From Mallotus nudiflorus (Eukaryota > Streptophyta > Magnoliopsida > Malpighiales > Euphorbiaceae), in contig CANTUR010000039.1 in the NCBI GenBank assembly GCA_947683625.1, positions 2,356,001-2,420,000 of the forward strand: a stretch of DNA of 64,000 nt. Reading direction: 5' to 3'. The notes under the pieces are model-generated. The model searched no databases and had not been told where the DNA came from. It saw only the letters and a program-made list of their open reading frames with translations. How positions within the stretch are numbered: position 1 is the stretch's first letter; every line of letters starts with the position of its first letter. Both the position numbers and the translations under genes were made by a program. Shown in pieces: positions 35,852 through 48,611 of the stretch.

Positions 35852-38800
35852 TAGAAACTTTACACTTATTGCTATAATAGGAATATTATATTATACATTA
35901 TGAATATTTTATGGTTAATGAATGTTTATTATATTATGAAGTATTGACACTGACATTGTTAATATAAATGTTCACATAGATATTAACATGTGCAAGATCA
36001 AGGATATTTTTATTATTTATTTATGAATTGAGTATTATAAGATTGTAAATAAAAACATTAAATTATTTTTAATTTCTGTCTACACCTAAAAACAAGTTTC
36101 TAAATTACTTTTAATTTTTGTAAAACATTTTTATTTTTAATGATATAATAAATTCCCTGGAGATAATATATATATTGGTAAGAAAGGAATTAAATGGGGA
36201 AAATCTTCCATGACAATAACATCCTTTTCAAGGCAGAGAACCCATTTGGCTAAACCATGTGCAGCTTATTATGTAATTAAAGAATAACAGTTTGACAGTT
36301 AGATTCAACCATTAAAGTTTTGAAGCATGCATCCCAAACAATTTGGAGAACAAAAAGTAGTGTTGATCCAAAGTAATGATAGTAGAGCTAGGTGACTTGT
36401 CATAAAAAGAGTTCAGGAATCCACTAATTTGATTAAGAAGTTAGCTTAAGGCATAATTTAATTCACATTTGAGGCTTAAACATCTACCATGTTGGCATTT
36501 ATTTAGCTAAAGGTTTGTTGTTCTTTACAAATCAAACCAACACTATGGTTTCTGGATCAAGTTTTTTAAATAACTACCTCATCATGAGAATTAGAAAACT
36601 AACAGTTATTAATAAGAACACTTTAACGTAAGGTTCATTAGGAAAAGACCAGATGGCTCTCTCTATATCTTGTCATGATTAAGGGAAATTGATACTACTT
36701 GAGATCCTTAAAGGCAAAGAGTTTGTGCGATATGGTAGCCTATTTTGTATAAATTGTTAGAAAATTAAAATAAAAAATTCTTAAAAAGTCTGCTTTAAGG
36801 AGCATATGAATCCTACTTTTCTAAAGACAATATTTGTAGTGTACAATTTGCCTCTACAAATACAATGAAACTTTGTGTTTTATAATGATATTTTATGTAG
36901 AATTGGTTGATAATAAAATTTAATTCCTGTAAAAAATTAACTTTTTATTTATATAAGATGAATGAGTAGTTATAATTTAGTAATAATAATGTCTATTTGA
37001 ATGAGCAGAGGTGTTTCTTGGCCATAGCCATGTATTTTTATTAAAAAAAATATGATTACATGTGACATAAAACCCAATGTATCATGATAATTGCCTCAGC
37101 TTCAAAAGGTGTAAATGCTTCATCAATCAAAATGTAGAATAAATTTCAATTTGGCCCTTTAACTTTTCATAAAAATTCAATTTGGCCCAAAATAACTATG
37201 GACACTCTCGGTTTGATCAGCCCACAATAAAATTCCAGTGTTGAGATAGTCCAAATTCTAAATGCAAGAAGAGCTTGAGATCTTCTTTAGAATGGATTTG
37301 ATAAAATCAACTTAGCTTGAAGTTTTCATATCTAGCCAAAACCCAAAATTCTAAGCCCATTAGCCCTTTGTCAAGCCCAAACTAAGCCTTTTAGGCCCAA
37401 AGGCTCAGCAAGCTTGGTGAAGATGTGATCACCTCTTTGAAGAGGTGTTGCCTCTTTACGTTGACCATCGGTAAGGCAACACATCACCAAAGGGATGTTG
37501 CCTCTTCACAACTATCCCTTGTAGTAATAAATGCTATATATTATTACATTTAACATAAAAATTGACCTTCCTACCTCTACTCTAGAGTTTTGAATGAAAC
37601 AATAAGACTTTTGGGGCATGAAATGATGAGAAAAGAAGAGAACTAATGATGAAAATGCAAGGTGAAAAGTAACCTTAAATTTTTAGGGAAATTATAAAGA
37701 GAGGGAGAAGAGGCTTAAGAGAGGGGTATGGCTAAGAAGAGAGGAGGCTGGTCATTCTAAAAAAATGCCAGAGAGGGAGCAAAAAAAAAAAAACTTTCTT
37801 GAGAAGAAAGAAGAAAAAAAAAGGAAGAATGAAGAAAAAAGGGAACTTAAAGCTAATAATCCATTTCTTAGGAAGAAGGAAGGAGATTCTTACATTCAAC
37901 ACTTAAAAAATGAACAAAACAAGCTCTGAGGGCTTCAGTTAGGAGATCAAATAGGTTCAAATCAATAAGAATCCGTGTTTTCAAGCTTTGCGTTCTTTAT
38001 TTTATTTAAAACTTTGTTCCTTCATTTCACATCTTTTTTATATTTATTGCTTTCTTCGAATTGCATCTAAAGTCTATATATATGAATTATTAAGTTCTTA
38101 ATTGCTAGTTTACATTGATTTGCCTGAATATTTGAGTTGCTTAGAATCTAAGAAACTTGTAATTTTTGTGTTATTGTGCCTGTTGAAGAGGCGTCACCTC
38201 TTCAAAGGGGTGTCACCTCTTAACCTAGTGGTGATCGCCTTTTGTGCAGAATCTTGCACGATTCTGCTTCATTTTTGTGCCTTTTTAGTATATTTTTGGT
38301 ATATGATACGTATATGCTGCCCTTTTTCCTTAATATTGCATGTGAATGCTATACATTTAGGATTGATTGGATAATTAATCTATGTTTATATGAACTTGCA
38401 TGTCTATGTTTACAACAATGTAATTCAAATTATTTTGCAAATAAAATTATCCTTTTAAATATGAAACTAACCATTATTTATTATAGGTTTTGGTGATTTT
38501 TAATCATAATGTAATTAGTGGATTAATTAGTTCTTGAGAGGTTTTATTTGGGTTAATTACTGTAATAATTAAACAAAGTATTATAATCCCTAATCCCTAC
38601 CCCATTTATTTGGAATGAATGTTTGTAAATTTATTCTCAATATTTGATTTGAATGCCAAGGTAGTAAATATGCAAAAGGATTAATGTGCAAACTCAATTT
38701 AAATTATAAAATTGGAGGTGCTTGCAAACCACAATAATAAGGAAATAATTTAATAATCACAGGTAATAAAATACAAAACACAAACGAAGGCCAACTGCAA

Positions 38801-39036
38801 GGTTGCGTGGTCATTCAAAGCCCATACCCAATTTCCAAACTTGAATCTTTGATGACAGCTTCTAGGAACCTCCGTGGAATCTAGTTGCTATAAAATGTCA
38901 CAATTCTCATTCGAATGGCAACTCCATCTCCTTTTGGACCTTAAAAACTAATTTAGTAATCCTAATAGGCCTTGAGCCCACACAGTGCTATGGTCACTGT
39001 ACACTTGGGTGTGTGGCCTTAACCCTGTCACCCATA
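35852..39036 (+). repeat. 5' LTR region of the Ogre-like element
   Basis: This aligns with 60501-63660 at roughly 85-90% by eye. Its end, GTCACCCATA, lies one base before the PBS. The related solo LTR at 55964-58137 ends similarly (GGCCTTGAGCC ... TATA). The repeat contains near-palindromic GAGGC...GCCTC motifs (about 37430, 37490, 38190) and A/G-rich tracts near 37780-37840. Short frames at 38102-38496 show no protein family. Confidence 0.7.
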
Positions 39037-39037
39037 A

Positions 39038-39047
39038 TGGCGACTCC
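39038..39047 (+). other. Primer binding site of the Ogre-like element
   Basis: TGGCGACTCC directly follows the LTR end CCCATA plus one base. This resembles the tRNA-Arg-type primer site reported for Ogre/Tat elements; the assignment of the tRNA is from memory of the family. Confidence 0.6.
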
Positions 39048-39885
39048 ATTGAGGATAGAGAAATTGATTCCAAGAGTTTTGTAAGTTTTCATCTTTGATT
39101 ATTTCTTTATTTCCTTTGTATATTACTGCATTCACTACACAATTGCACATATTGAGCACACAGTCCTAGTTAACTGACAATAGTCTTTGCTTTACTGCAT
39201 GTGTTTCACTCAAACCTAGTGGTGAAATATTCAATTATTGTCACTCATAGCACGTACTATCCACGTCACACAAACCCTTGAGTAGGGAGATGTAATGGAT
39301 GTATATAGTTGTGGGAGTCGTAGCTTATTATCCTCAACTCAGCTCATGTATATGACTTAGCAATTTCCACTAAGATTTTCCCAAATGTGTGTGTTTTATG
39401 ACATTTAGCAAGCCTTTTCATAAAGCCCAAGCCATTTTCAAGTGGACTATGCCAAAATTGGGCCTTTCATGCCCACCATGGCCCATTTATAAATAGACCA
39501 TGTCAAAATTAGGCCTTTCAAGCCCATTATGGCCCATTAAAATGGACTTTGACTTTATCTAAAGGATTTGTTACTCGTTTTCTCCATCTTGAGAGTTTTT
39601 TATATGTACAATAATTTTTTTTTGTCAAAACTCAGCAAACAATCCTAGGATAAGAAACTCGCCATTGCATACGCAGAGAAATAAGGGTGGAAGTGTCGTC
39701 TTTTGAAGAGCTTTGTCTTTTGTTATTTGCTATGTGTAAATAAGATATTTACTCTTATTCTATTCCTTTAGGCCTTACATATCATGCATACATGCCATGC
39801 ATGTTTCTAATTTGGATTGGTTGTAGATATAGATCCAAATCAGTCATCCCTTTGGACATGCTCTAACACCAGTCGCTTGGTTAGA
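39048..39885 (+). other. Untranslated leader of the Ogre-like element
   Basis: No convincing reading frame lies between the PBS and gag. Some Ogre elements have an extra ORF here; none is recognisable. Confidence 0.5.
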
Positions 39886-39889
39886 ATGT

Positions 39890-41345
39890 CGAAAGAGAAG
39901 GCATTAGTGAGTTTTGGTCTAGAATAGTTCAAGACAAATATGGCCAAACAAATCAAAGAAATTGTGTGAGAGATGATGGTAAAGATGAGCTCAACCAGAG
40001 AGAAACCATCAGTGCCTCTACCACCGCCATTTATTCTTGATGCCGAGAATCCAAAGAGGTAGGGAACAAAAGATGATCAGTAAATTGTATTAGTAGAACC
40101 AATCACTCGATAGAGGTTGGATCCCCTTGGGAATACAGAGAAGCTAGATTGGGCTAAAGATCTTATTAAGTCTATGGCTCAAATGCAATTGACGATGAAA
40201 GGATAAGGCATGGATGCACTGATAAATTACTCTGTTATGAGTTTAGGAGAGGATGATGACCCATTACCCAGGAAGTTTAGGTTCCTAATATAAAGAATTT
40301 CACTGGTGTTGAAGATCCTCATTTGCATCTTAAAAAGTATGTAACTCATATAAGAACAACCAGCTTGAACAAGGCTCAAATTGTTAAGCAATTTCCTTTG
40401 TCCTTAGAAGGAGCACCCATTAAATGGTACTACACTTTGGAAGCTAATATCCAAACTAACTAAGAAGCATTGTGTGTAGCATTTGTAAAATGGTACAGTC
40501 TCAACATCTAGATGGAAGCATCTTTAAAGGATTTACAAAACATCAAGCAAAGATTTAATGAGCCTTTTGCTTACTTCTTGATCAAATGGAGTGCGAAGCT
40601 GGCACAGATAAAGCACCGACCTGCTAAGAGTGACCAACTAGTGATAGCAATAAAGGGGTGCGTACTTCCACTTTTTAAGAAGCTAAAAGACTTAGGAATT
40701 TAGAATTTTGAAATGCTGTATAGGTTCGAGGTATAAAAAGAATTTGACTTGGCACAAGAAAGAAAGTCCTTTAGTGGAAGATCCCTAGGTAAAGAAGGAA
40801 CTGAATCCAGCAGTGGGATCAGATTATGTAGCAATGTGCAAATAAATATTGTTTAACAACCTAGAAGATTTTCTAATCTAGGAAGACCCCTCTCTAAGGT
40901 TTTAGATAAGCTGATTGAGAATAATTTGCAACAACCTCGACCATAGGGACCACCATTCCTAAATATTAACCCAAACCTATATGGCATTTACTACCAAGCT
41001 ATTAGCCATAATACCAACAGTTGTACTTACCTAAAGCACGAAGTGTAAGATCGAATAGACTTAGGAAAAATAACTAACCCAAAAAATAGAAAACCCAATT
41101 TTAGAAACAACCCATTAGCCAATTACTGAAACATGCCACTACCAAATCAATCTATCCTTGTCATCAACATTGGTCAAATATAGGAAAAAGTTTTAAATTC
41201 CTTTGTTGGTGCCACACCAATGATATGAACCCTACCTATAACAGAGATAGAATGCGCATCCAACTTTGAAATCATTGCCCAAGATCGTCAAGATGAGGTT
41301 GTGAAGATGGAGCTAAACCCCTTGCTTATTAAAGTAAAGCAAGAT
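39890..41345 (+). pseudogene. Ogre-like gag remnant
   Basis: Readable blocks in order: EKPSVPLPPPFILDAENPK (about 40000-40055); NFTGVEDPHLHLKKYVTHIR (about 40297-40357); IVKQFPLSLEGAPIKWYYTL (about 40380-40440); the open stretch 40512-40703 with MEASLKDLQNIKQRFNEPFA; and YYQAISHNTNSC (about 40990-41020), a zinc-knuckle relic lacking its first cysteine. The pattern 'P..L.G.A..WYY.L' followed by 'LQ..KQ...E.F..Y' is the retrotransposon gag fold. Stops are frequent. The gene is cut at about 41345 by the chromovirus nest and resumes at 47433. Confidence 0.82.
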
Positions 41346-41459
41346 ACTTAGCTATTATAATATGAACAATCACACAATTCTAAGTTTAATCTAACCTAGA
41401 AATTGTAATGAAAGGTAGAAGTGAAATAATTCAGGTAAACTTGCAAAGTTTTAAAAGAA

Positions 41460-42325
41460 CAAAGTTCAAGGAAAAACCTCACTTTGCTTACTTAAACCTA
41501 TTTCAACACTTAACTTACTCAACTCAATTTTAACACCTAACTCCCTCTTTTATTTTCTCTCATCTTAATAGGGTTCCCTTTCCAAAGTTTTCCCATATGA
41601 AGAATGGATTTGTTCATTTTGTTAATGGATGGTTAAGTCTTCAAAATTTGTCTTTAGAGAAAAAGTTTCGAATCGACACTCTTCCCCTTTATTCTTCTCC
41701 TTAACTTGTCTCTCAACCAATTCAATGACTTCAACATTCCTTGAACCTTGTTTATGCCCTTGAAAGTGATTATGCAAATCCCTATAATAATGATTTAGCA
41801 AAAACCTCTTTCACATGATAGTCTTCATCTCTTGCCATGTAGAGCTAGATTCTTCACCATAATGCCTCCTTGAGACCACTAGTTGATTCCACCAAGCTAG
41901 TGCATAGCCCATGAATGCATTGGTTGCAAGCTTAACTTTATTTTCCTTATAGTAGTTGTGGCAATTAAATATAAAATCTACCTTATTTTCCCATGCTAGA
42001 TATGTTTCAAAATCACTTCTGCCATGGAAATTAGGAATCTTCATCTTTATGCTCCCAAGATTGTTATCTTGCTTATTATGCCCTTGAATGGTCTCATTAA
42101 CAAACTCATCATCATCATGCCATCTCCTTCCATGAACTTTTCTAGATGTGATTTGAGTCGTATTGTAAGAGTTATTGACGATGGTTGTAGCTTGGCTTTG
42201 TTCTAACCTCCCTATTTGCTCTTGAACCTTTTAATGACTATTTAACAATTGACTCATTTGTTCTTGCATCGTCTTCATAAAGAGCTTCAATTCGGGATCT
42301 ATCTTAGCCTCCTTTAGATCTGCCA
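41460..42325 (-). pseudogene. Chromovirus gag fragment, minus-strand copy
   Basis: On the minus strand it starts with ATGGCAGATCTAAAGGAGGC near 42325 and passes through a frame with stops. It is open at 42044-41811 with MKIPNFHGRSDFETYLAWEN, then NCHNYYKENKVKLATNAFMG and YALAWWNQLVVSRRHY. Homology to the plus-strand copy continues to about 41460 (equivalent to 45870). It lacks the rest of gag and all of pol. Confidence 0.82.
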
Positions 42326-43163
42326 TATTATAAACAAAGAAATAAAAGAAAACAAAAACTCACAGGTGACACTCCCTTACGTGTTTACACTCAAAGAATG
42401 TCACTCAATGCTCATGTTTCACTCAATTAGGCCTTTACCCTCTTATGAGCTCACCACTTGCCTTTTACCTCTCAAGTTCCTTTCTTATAGTTCTTATGGA
42501 ACTTAAGTTACTAATTATCAAATTAAACTCAATACAAAACAAATAAAGCAAAAATAAACTCAAATTTGATTATAAGAGCCAAAGAAAATGCAACAACAAA
42601 GACAATATCCAAAGAAAACAAAAATAAGAAATTTTGGAATAAGTGTTTAAATTACCCCAAACATAACTTAAAAAGAAGAGTATAATATTTAGAAATTGAA
42701 AAAAAAAGGCAAAGGTATTGAATTTATAATTAAAATAGCAAATTGGAATGGTTTTAGGCCAAATTAAATTCAAATATGATCAATTCAACTTTTTTTCCAC
42801 AATCCAGAACTTTTTTTTTCCCTTTTTTTAGTTTTTTTATATAAAAAATGCAAAAATGACTAAATTAAGAACAAAATCAAATTGATATGTATTTGTGACA
42901 AACAAGACTCTTAAGATGCAAAGTAATAAGAATAAAAAAAATTGATTTTTTTTAAGATTATAAATAGATTGCAAAATGAAGAAAGCAATGAAATTGACTC
43001 AAGATAACAAAGAAAAATGAATTTGAACTCTAAGATCATAAAGAAAGAAAATTGATATCAAACAAGACATAAAAATCAATGAAATAAGAAATAATGATTT
43101 TTTTAATTAAATGCAAACAACAACAAAGAAAAGTAAAGATACGTACTTGATTAATGAGCCAAA

Positions 43164-43175
43164 GCTCTGATACCA
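43164..43175 (-). other. Primer binding site of the minus-strand chromovirus copy
   Basis: On the minus strand TGGTATCAGAGC, the initiator-tRNA-Met site, lies two bases after the LTR end CGTATCA. Confidence 0.88.
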
Positions 43176-43177
43176 AA

Positions 43178-43997
43178 TGATACGAACGTGGTTAACTTGT
43201 ACCAAACCCGTATTCAATCTTGATAACCTTGCCAAGGATCTCCAAGGATCGTTCATAAATCAAGCAAAAAGAAACTCTAATCCCCAATAAGACCCTTAAA
43301 TAACCTGTAGTTAAGAACCTTAATTATAAAGAATTAAAGGTTGTTTAATATAAACCTAAGATTAACAAAGTCAATTTTAATTCTAAATTAAACTAGGTTT
43401 GAATATACCAAGCCTTCACTTGATAAATTCACTAAAGTTCTTTTAAGAATAAAAGAAAAGGACTTTAACCTCTCAAGAATTCAGAATTAATTGATAAAAC
43501 TCATTCTAAATTCGTGCTACATTGATATGGCCTTTATATAGGCATGTAAACATCCTAATCCTTGAAGGAATAATAGGTTTTATTACTTATTCCTAAAGAC
43601 ACTTATAAAGGAAAATCCTTTACTAAATAGGATCCCTTTAAAAATATGATAACTAAGCTTTAAAAAGTCAAATTGATAACTCATGGCAACTAAGCATTGA
43701 AAAGTCATATTGACAACTCATGACAACTAAACAAATAACTAATGACAACTAAGCTTTGAAGCATGCCATGTCACATGTCAAGCTGGATGTTGACCATTGA
43801 CTTTGACTTATTGACTTTGAATTTGACTTTTTGACTTTGACTTCTTGACTTTGACTTGGAATATCCTTGAATCTTCTCACATCTTGTAGAATATTCTTGA
43901 ATCTTCCTTATTGACTCCAAAATAGAAAATAACCCAAAAATTCATCCAAGTTTTGTACTTGACTTTATTGATGTGTAGACTTCACAAATTTTGGTAC
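43178..43997 (-). repeat. Chromovirus LTR, minus-strand copy
   Basis: It aligns in reverse complement with 46634-47430. The inner end is CGTATCA; the outer ~20 bp (TGATACGATCCTC in the other copy) are missing. It includes a run of TTGACTTTGACT-type repeats at 43795-43860. Confidence 0.85.
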
Positions 43998-44009
43998 AAA
44001 GCCAAGCTA

Positions 44010-44516
44010 TATGCCAAATATGCAAACAAGGGGTGCATAAAAGTTGTATTTCAACCAGGTTATTGGGTTTGAGTACATTTTCATAAAGAAGGATTTCCCA
44101 CTCAAAGGAAATCTAAGTTGATGCCACGTGGTGATGGACCCTTCCAAGTGTTAGAGCACATCAATGACAATGCTTACAAGATTGACTTACCTGGTGAGTA
44201 TGGTGTAAGTGCTACATTTAATGTTGCTGATTTATCTCTTTTTGATTTTAATGTAGGTGCTGATTCGAGGAAGAATTATCTTGAGGAGGGGAGGAATAAT
44301 GCAACCAAGCTAAGCAAGCCTATTAAACCAAGTGATCCATTGCATTATGAGGGAACAATGACCAGATCAAGGACAAAGAAGTTAAAAAAAGCATTGAATT
44401 TTCTTGTCTTTCACATTACAAGCAAATTGGTGGATTTGACTACAAGTACAAGCTTGGAGCCACATGATGAAGAATTCAAGCTAATTAGCTTAATTTCCTA
44501 TTCTGAAATTAATTAG
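44010..44516 (+). pseudogene. Chromovirus integrase C-terminal end
   Basis: The first part carries a stop near 44070 and reads HFHKEGFPTQRKSKLM. The open stretch from 44118 reads MMPRGDGPFQVLEHINDNAY, then KIDLPGEYGVSATFNVADLS and HYEGTMTRSRTKKLKKALNF. The GPFxVLExINDNAYKxDLPGEYGVSATFNVADLSPF signature marks the C-terminal domain of plant chromovirus integrase. It joins directly to the middle of an LTR, with no PPT or LTR start. Confidence 0.88.
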
Positions 44517-44525
44517 CTTGAATTG

Positions 44526-44925
44526 GACGAATTTGGAAGTTATTTTTTCTATTTTGGAGTCAATAAGGAAGATTCTAGAAGATATGAGAAGATTCAAGGA
44601 TATTCCAAGTCAAAGTCAATAAGTCAAAGTCAAAGTCAAATAGTCAATAAGTCAAGGGTCAATGGTCAACACGTGACATGGCATGCTTCAATTCTTAGTT
44701 GTCATGAGTTGTCATTTTGCTTAGTTTTCATGACTTGTAATGAGTTATCAATTTTGACTTTTCAAATATAAGTTCTCATTAGTTGTCCTATTTTGAAGGA
44801 AATCTCCTTAATTAAGGATTTTCCTATATAGGTATCTTTAGGAATAAGGAATAGAACCTTTTCCTTCAAGGATTAGGTTGTTTACATGCCTATTTAAGGG
44901 CTAACCCTATGACATACGAATTTAA
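44526..44925 (+). repeat. Partial chromovirus LTR with AAGTCAA repeats
   Basis: It matches the middle of the LTR at 46634-47430 from GGACGAATTT onward. The 3' part of the LTR, the PBS and most of the 5' leader (about 1.1 kb relative to the minus copy) are deleted, so the LTR runs straight into the gag leader. The tract 44607-44650 is built of AAGTCAAAGTCAAT-like units. Confidence 0.8.
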
Positions 44926-45011
44926 AAGCATTGAGTGACATTCTTTGAGTGTAAACACGTGAGGGAGTGTTACTTGTGAGTTTTATTTTCTTTTGTTTCT
45001 TTGTTTATAAC

Positions 45012-46247
45012 ATGGTAGATCTAAAGGAGGCTGAGATAGATCCCAAATTGAAGCTCTTTATAAAGACGATGCAAGAACAAATGAGTCAATTGTTAAACAA
45101 CCATCAAAAGGTTCGAGAGCAAATAGGGAGGTTAGAACAAAGGCAAGCTACAACCATCGTCAATAACTTTTACAATACGACTCAAATCACATCTAGAAAA
45201 GTTCATGGAAGGAGATGGCGTGATGATGATGAGTTTGTTAATGAGAGCATTCAAGGGCATAATAAGCAAAATAACAATCTTGGGAGCATAAAGATAAAGA
45301 TACCTAATTTCCATGGCAGAAATGATCCTGAAACATATCTAGCATACGAAAAGAAGGTAGATTTTGTGTTTAATTGCCACAACTACTATGAGGAAAAGAA
45401 ATTTAAGCTTGCAACCAATGCATTCATGGGCTATGCACTAGCTTGGTGGAATCAATTAGTGGTCTCAAGGAGGCATTGTGGTGAAGAATCTATCTCTATA
45501 TGGCAAGAGATGAAGACTATCATATGAAAGAGGTTTATGCCAAATCATTATTATAGGGATTTGCATAATCACTTTAAAGGGCATAAACAGGGTTCAAGGA
45601 ATGTTGAAATCATTTAATTGGTTGAGAGACAAGTTGAGGAGAAGAATAAAGGGGAAGAGTGTCGATTTGAAAATTTTTCTCTAAAGACAAATTTTGAAGA
45701 CTTGAGCATCAATCAACAAAATGAACATATCCATTCTTCATATGGGAAAAATTTGGAAAGGGAACCTTATGAAGATGAGAGAAAAGAAAAGAGGGAGTTA
45801 GGTGTCAAAATTGAGTTGAGTGAATTAAGTGTTGAAATAGGTTTAATTAAGCAAGGTGAGATATATGAAGAGCAATTATTTATTGAAGTAGAAGATCAGG
45901 TTATTAAAGAGGATGACAACATTCATGTTTTGGTGAATGAAGAAAGTGTGAATGATGATTTTGAAGAGAAAATAGTTGATGAAGAAATTGTGGAGGTGTT
46001 GGAGAAAAATAATGCTAAAAGCCTTGATGAAATATTACAAGAAGATGAAGATAAAGATAATGGCAAATATGTACAACCTAGCAAAGAAATTGATAAGAAA
46101 GTGCAGATCTTTGAAAGAAATTTGAAGGAAAATTTTCATGTCATGAAGGATAAGGAGATGATTATTCATCATGGTTGCAGTAATAATTTTAATGTTTCTT
46201 TTCCTAGTGACTTAAAATTTATTTTTACAGACTTTGAAGCCATATGA
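45012..46247 (+). pseudogene. Chromovirus gag fragment, plus-strand copy
   Basis: Starts at ATG 45012 (MVDLKEAEIDPKLKLFIKTM). A coiled-coil-like segment (QLLNNHQKVREQIGRLEQRQ) leads to IKIPNFHGRNDPETYLAYEK, then NCHNYYEEKKFKLATNAFMG and LAWWNQLVVSRRHC. A stop at 45525-45527 is followed by a second open frame (45618-46247) with an acidic linker rich in Glu and Asp. After 46247 the frame is lost and the 3' LTR begins at 46634, so protease, RT and integrase have been deleted; this copy was probably non-autonomous. Confidence 0.85.
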
Positions 46248-46620
46248 AGATCCATTGATGATGTTGTTGCAATGAATTACAAGGTCAACAATACCATTGA
46301 AGATTTCATTCATAGCATGAAATTTGAGAAAGAGCTATAATATTTTACTTCTTTTAAGGGAATCCATGGAGTTTTTATTTGTAGCAAGAAGAGCTTAAGA
46401 TATTCATGTTTTAAATTTAGAAGGAAGCAACAAGTATTTAATTCTTACATGTTCATGAATACAAGTTCTCTATTCCAAGTGTGTAATCAATTTCAAGTTA
46501 TTGTGTGGATTATTACTTCAAAGGAGAGGATTTCACTCAAGAAGTTTGTGTTTGAACCTGGAGGATATATGAATTTATCAACTTTAGAAGATGGGTATGA
46601 TTCGAGAACAAATCATATTT

Positions 46621-47430
46621 AAGAGGGACATAATGATACGATCCTCAAAAGGGTAAATTTATGAAGTCTACACATTAATAAAATCAAGTACAAAGCTTGG
46701 ATGAATTTTTGGGTTATTTTCTATTTTGGAGTCAATAAGGAAGATTTAAGAATATTTTGCAAGATGTGAGAAGATTTAAGGATATTCTACGTCAAAGTCA
46801 ATAAGTCAAAGTCAATAAGTTAAAGTCAAAGGTCAACATCTAACTTGACATGTGGCATGCTTCAAAGCTTAGTTGTCATTGGTTATTTGTTTAGTTGTCA
46901 TGAGTTGTCAATATGAATTTTCAATACTTAGTTGTCATGAGTTGTCAATTTGACTTTTCAAAGCTTAGTTGTCATATTTTTAAAGGGATCCTATTTAGTA
47001 AAGGATTTTCCTTTATAGGTGTCTTTAGGAAAATGTAAGAATACCTATTCCTTCAAGGATTAGGATGTTTACATGCCTATATGAAGGCCATATCAATGTA
47101 GCACGAATTTAGAATGATTTTTATTAATTAATTCTAAATTCTTGAGAGGTTAAAGTCCTTTCCTTTTGTTCTTAAAAGAACTTTAGTGAATTTATCAAGT
47201 GAAGGCTTGGTATATTCAAACCTAGTTTAATTTAGACTTAAAATTGACTTTGTTAATCTTAGGTTTATATTAAAAAACCTTTAATTCTTTATAATTAAGG
47301 TTCTTAAGTACAGGTTATTTAAGGGTCTTGTTGGGGATTAGAGTTTCCTTTTGCTTGATTTATGAACAATCCTTGGCAAGGTTATCAAGATTGAATACGG
47401 GTTTAGTACAAGTTAACCACGTTCGTACCA
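46621..47430 (+). repeat. Chromovirus polypurine tract and 3' LTR, plus-strand copy
   Basis: AAGAGGGACATAA (46621-46633) is the polypurine tract. The LTR runs 46634-47430 with ends TGATACG ... CGTACCA, an inverted end pair with one change. Ogre-like sequence resumes at 47433. Confidence 0.85.
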
Positions 47431-47432
47431 TC

Positions 47433-48605
47433 ACCCCTAATATTTGAACCAAAAAACCTTAAACCTAGAGTGTAGCCTAAAGAGATTAAGGTGAATGTCT
47501 TGGACATTTGGATCTTTAAAGATAAGGAAGGCAGAGCAATCGATATGTGGAAGGGCAATGAAGATAGAAAGGCCCAATTAGTTGAGCAGCTTCAGAAGAA
47601 AGAAGAAGTAAAGCATGAAAGGTCTAGGGGAAAAGAGATAAATTTTAAAGAAGAAGATGAGAAAGTTATTGAAACTGTGAAAGAAGAGAAAATCTCTCTA
47701 GTGTCTGGGAGATTCTCATGCACTCTAAAGCCCATCGGGAAGCACTGGTCATGGCTTTAGATCGCAAGAAAGTTCCTACAAGCCATACCCCTGAGCAGTT
47801 GGTGTATTCATTGATGGAAAGCCCCCAAGGAGCCATAGCATTTACTGATGATGATCTACCTTTCAAAGAAAGGGATCACCTCAACCCTTTATTTATTAAA
47901 GCAGAAATAAAGGGGAAGTTTACATGCTGTGTAATGGTGGACAATGGATTTGTTATAAATGTTTGTTCATTGAAGATTTTGCCTAAGTTGGGACTGACAA
48001 TGGTTCATTTGAAACAGTTAGACACAGTGATCAAGGCCTATGATAACACCAATAGGCTTGTTGAGGGAACCTTTAGAGCATTGGTTAAGACTGGACCTAT
48101 TGAAGTTTGGGTCAACCTACATGTGATTGATATCCTGGTGACCTTTGCTATCCTATTGGGAAGGCCGTAGTTCCATCCTTTGGGAAGCATGCCATCTACT
48201 ATACACCAGAAGATTAAGTTCCCACATGAGGGGAGAGTAGTCACTATTTCTACTAAAATTGAAGCGGTCGTTGCTGTATTGAAACTAGCTCCCCAAGAAA
48301 TATTGTTTAGTTTGAGATTTGAAGTTTGCATGATTTATGAAGAAAAGTTGAATTGAAAAATCATGAATATGATGAAGAATTAGAATTTTATATATGGAAT
48401 AGGGTGAGGGAAACATCAGCAAGGGCCATTTGAATATGTTGAGTCCAAGGTGTCATTCTTAAACCACAGATAAGGTATCCTGAGGTTAATGAGCCAGAAG
48501 AAGCAAAGAAAGCTGGAACCAAATCTGAAAGAAAGAAAATGGCACAAAACAAGTTAAAAGCCAATATGGAAATTAAGCTACTATAAGAAAACTTTATGAA
48601 AAAAG
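47433..48605 (+). pseudogene. Ogre-like gag end and aspartic protease remnant
   Basis: Resumes with the gag C-terminal linker (open 47491-47760). Changing frame, it continues from 47718 with PQGAIAFTDDDLPFKERDHL, KAEIKGKFTCCVMVDNGFVI and the words KILPKLGL, IKAYDNTNRLVEGTFRALVK, ending ILLGRP. The region around VMVDNG corresponds to the catalytic Asp motif of retroelement protease; the usual serine after DNG is Phe here. Ogre-type proteases carry D-N-G-S at this place. Frameshifts follow after 48170. Confidence 0.8.
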
Positions 48606-48611
48606 GCACCA

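Larger units (their letters stand above)
41455..47430. mobile_element. Foldback nest of chromovirus (Gypsy) fragments
   Basis: Minus-strand fragments (gag 41460-42325, leader, PBS, LTR 43178-43997) are followed by plus-strand fragments of the same family (integrase end 44010-44516, LTR 44526-44925, gag 45012-46247, LTR 46634-47430). The shared words PNFHGR, TYLA and FNCHNYY in both gag copies, and the shared LTR text, show they are one family. They interrupt the Ogre-like element between gag (ends 41345) and protease (resumes 47433). 41346-41455 is unassigned. No intact copy exists. Confidence 0.8.

Noticed and set aside
44523..44771. Plus-strand frame of 82 codons.
   Set aside because: It lies inside a chromovirus LTR and its Ser/Gln run comes from the AAGTCAA repeat.
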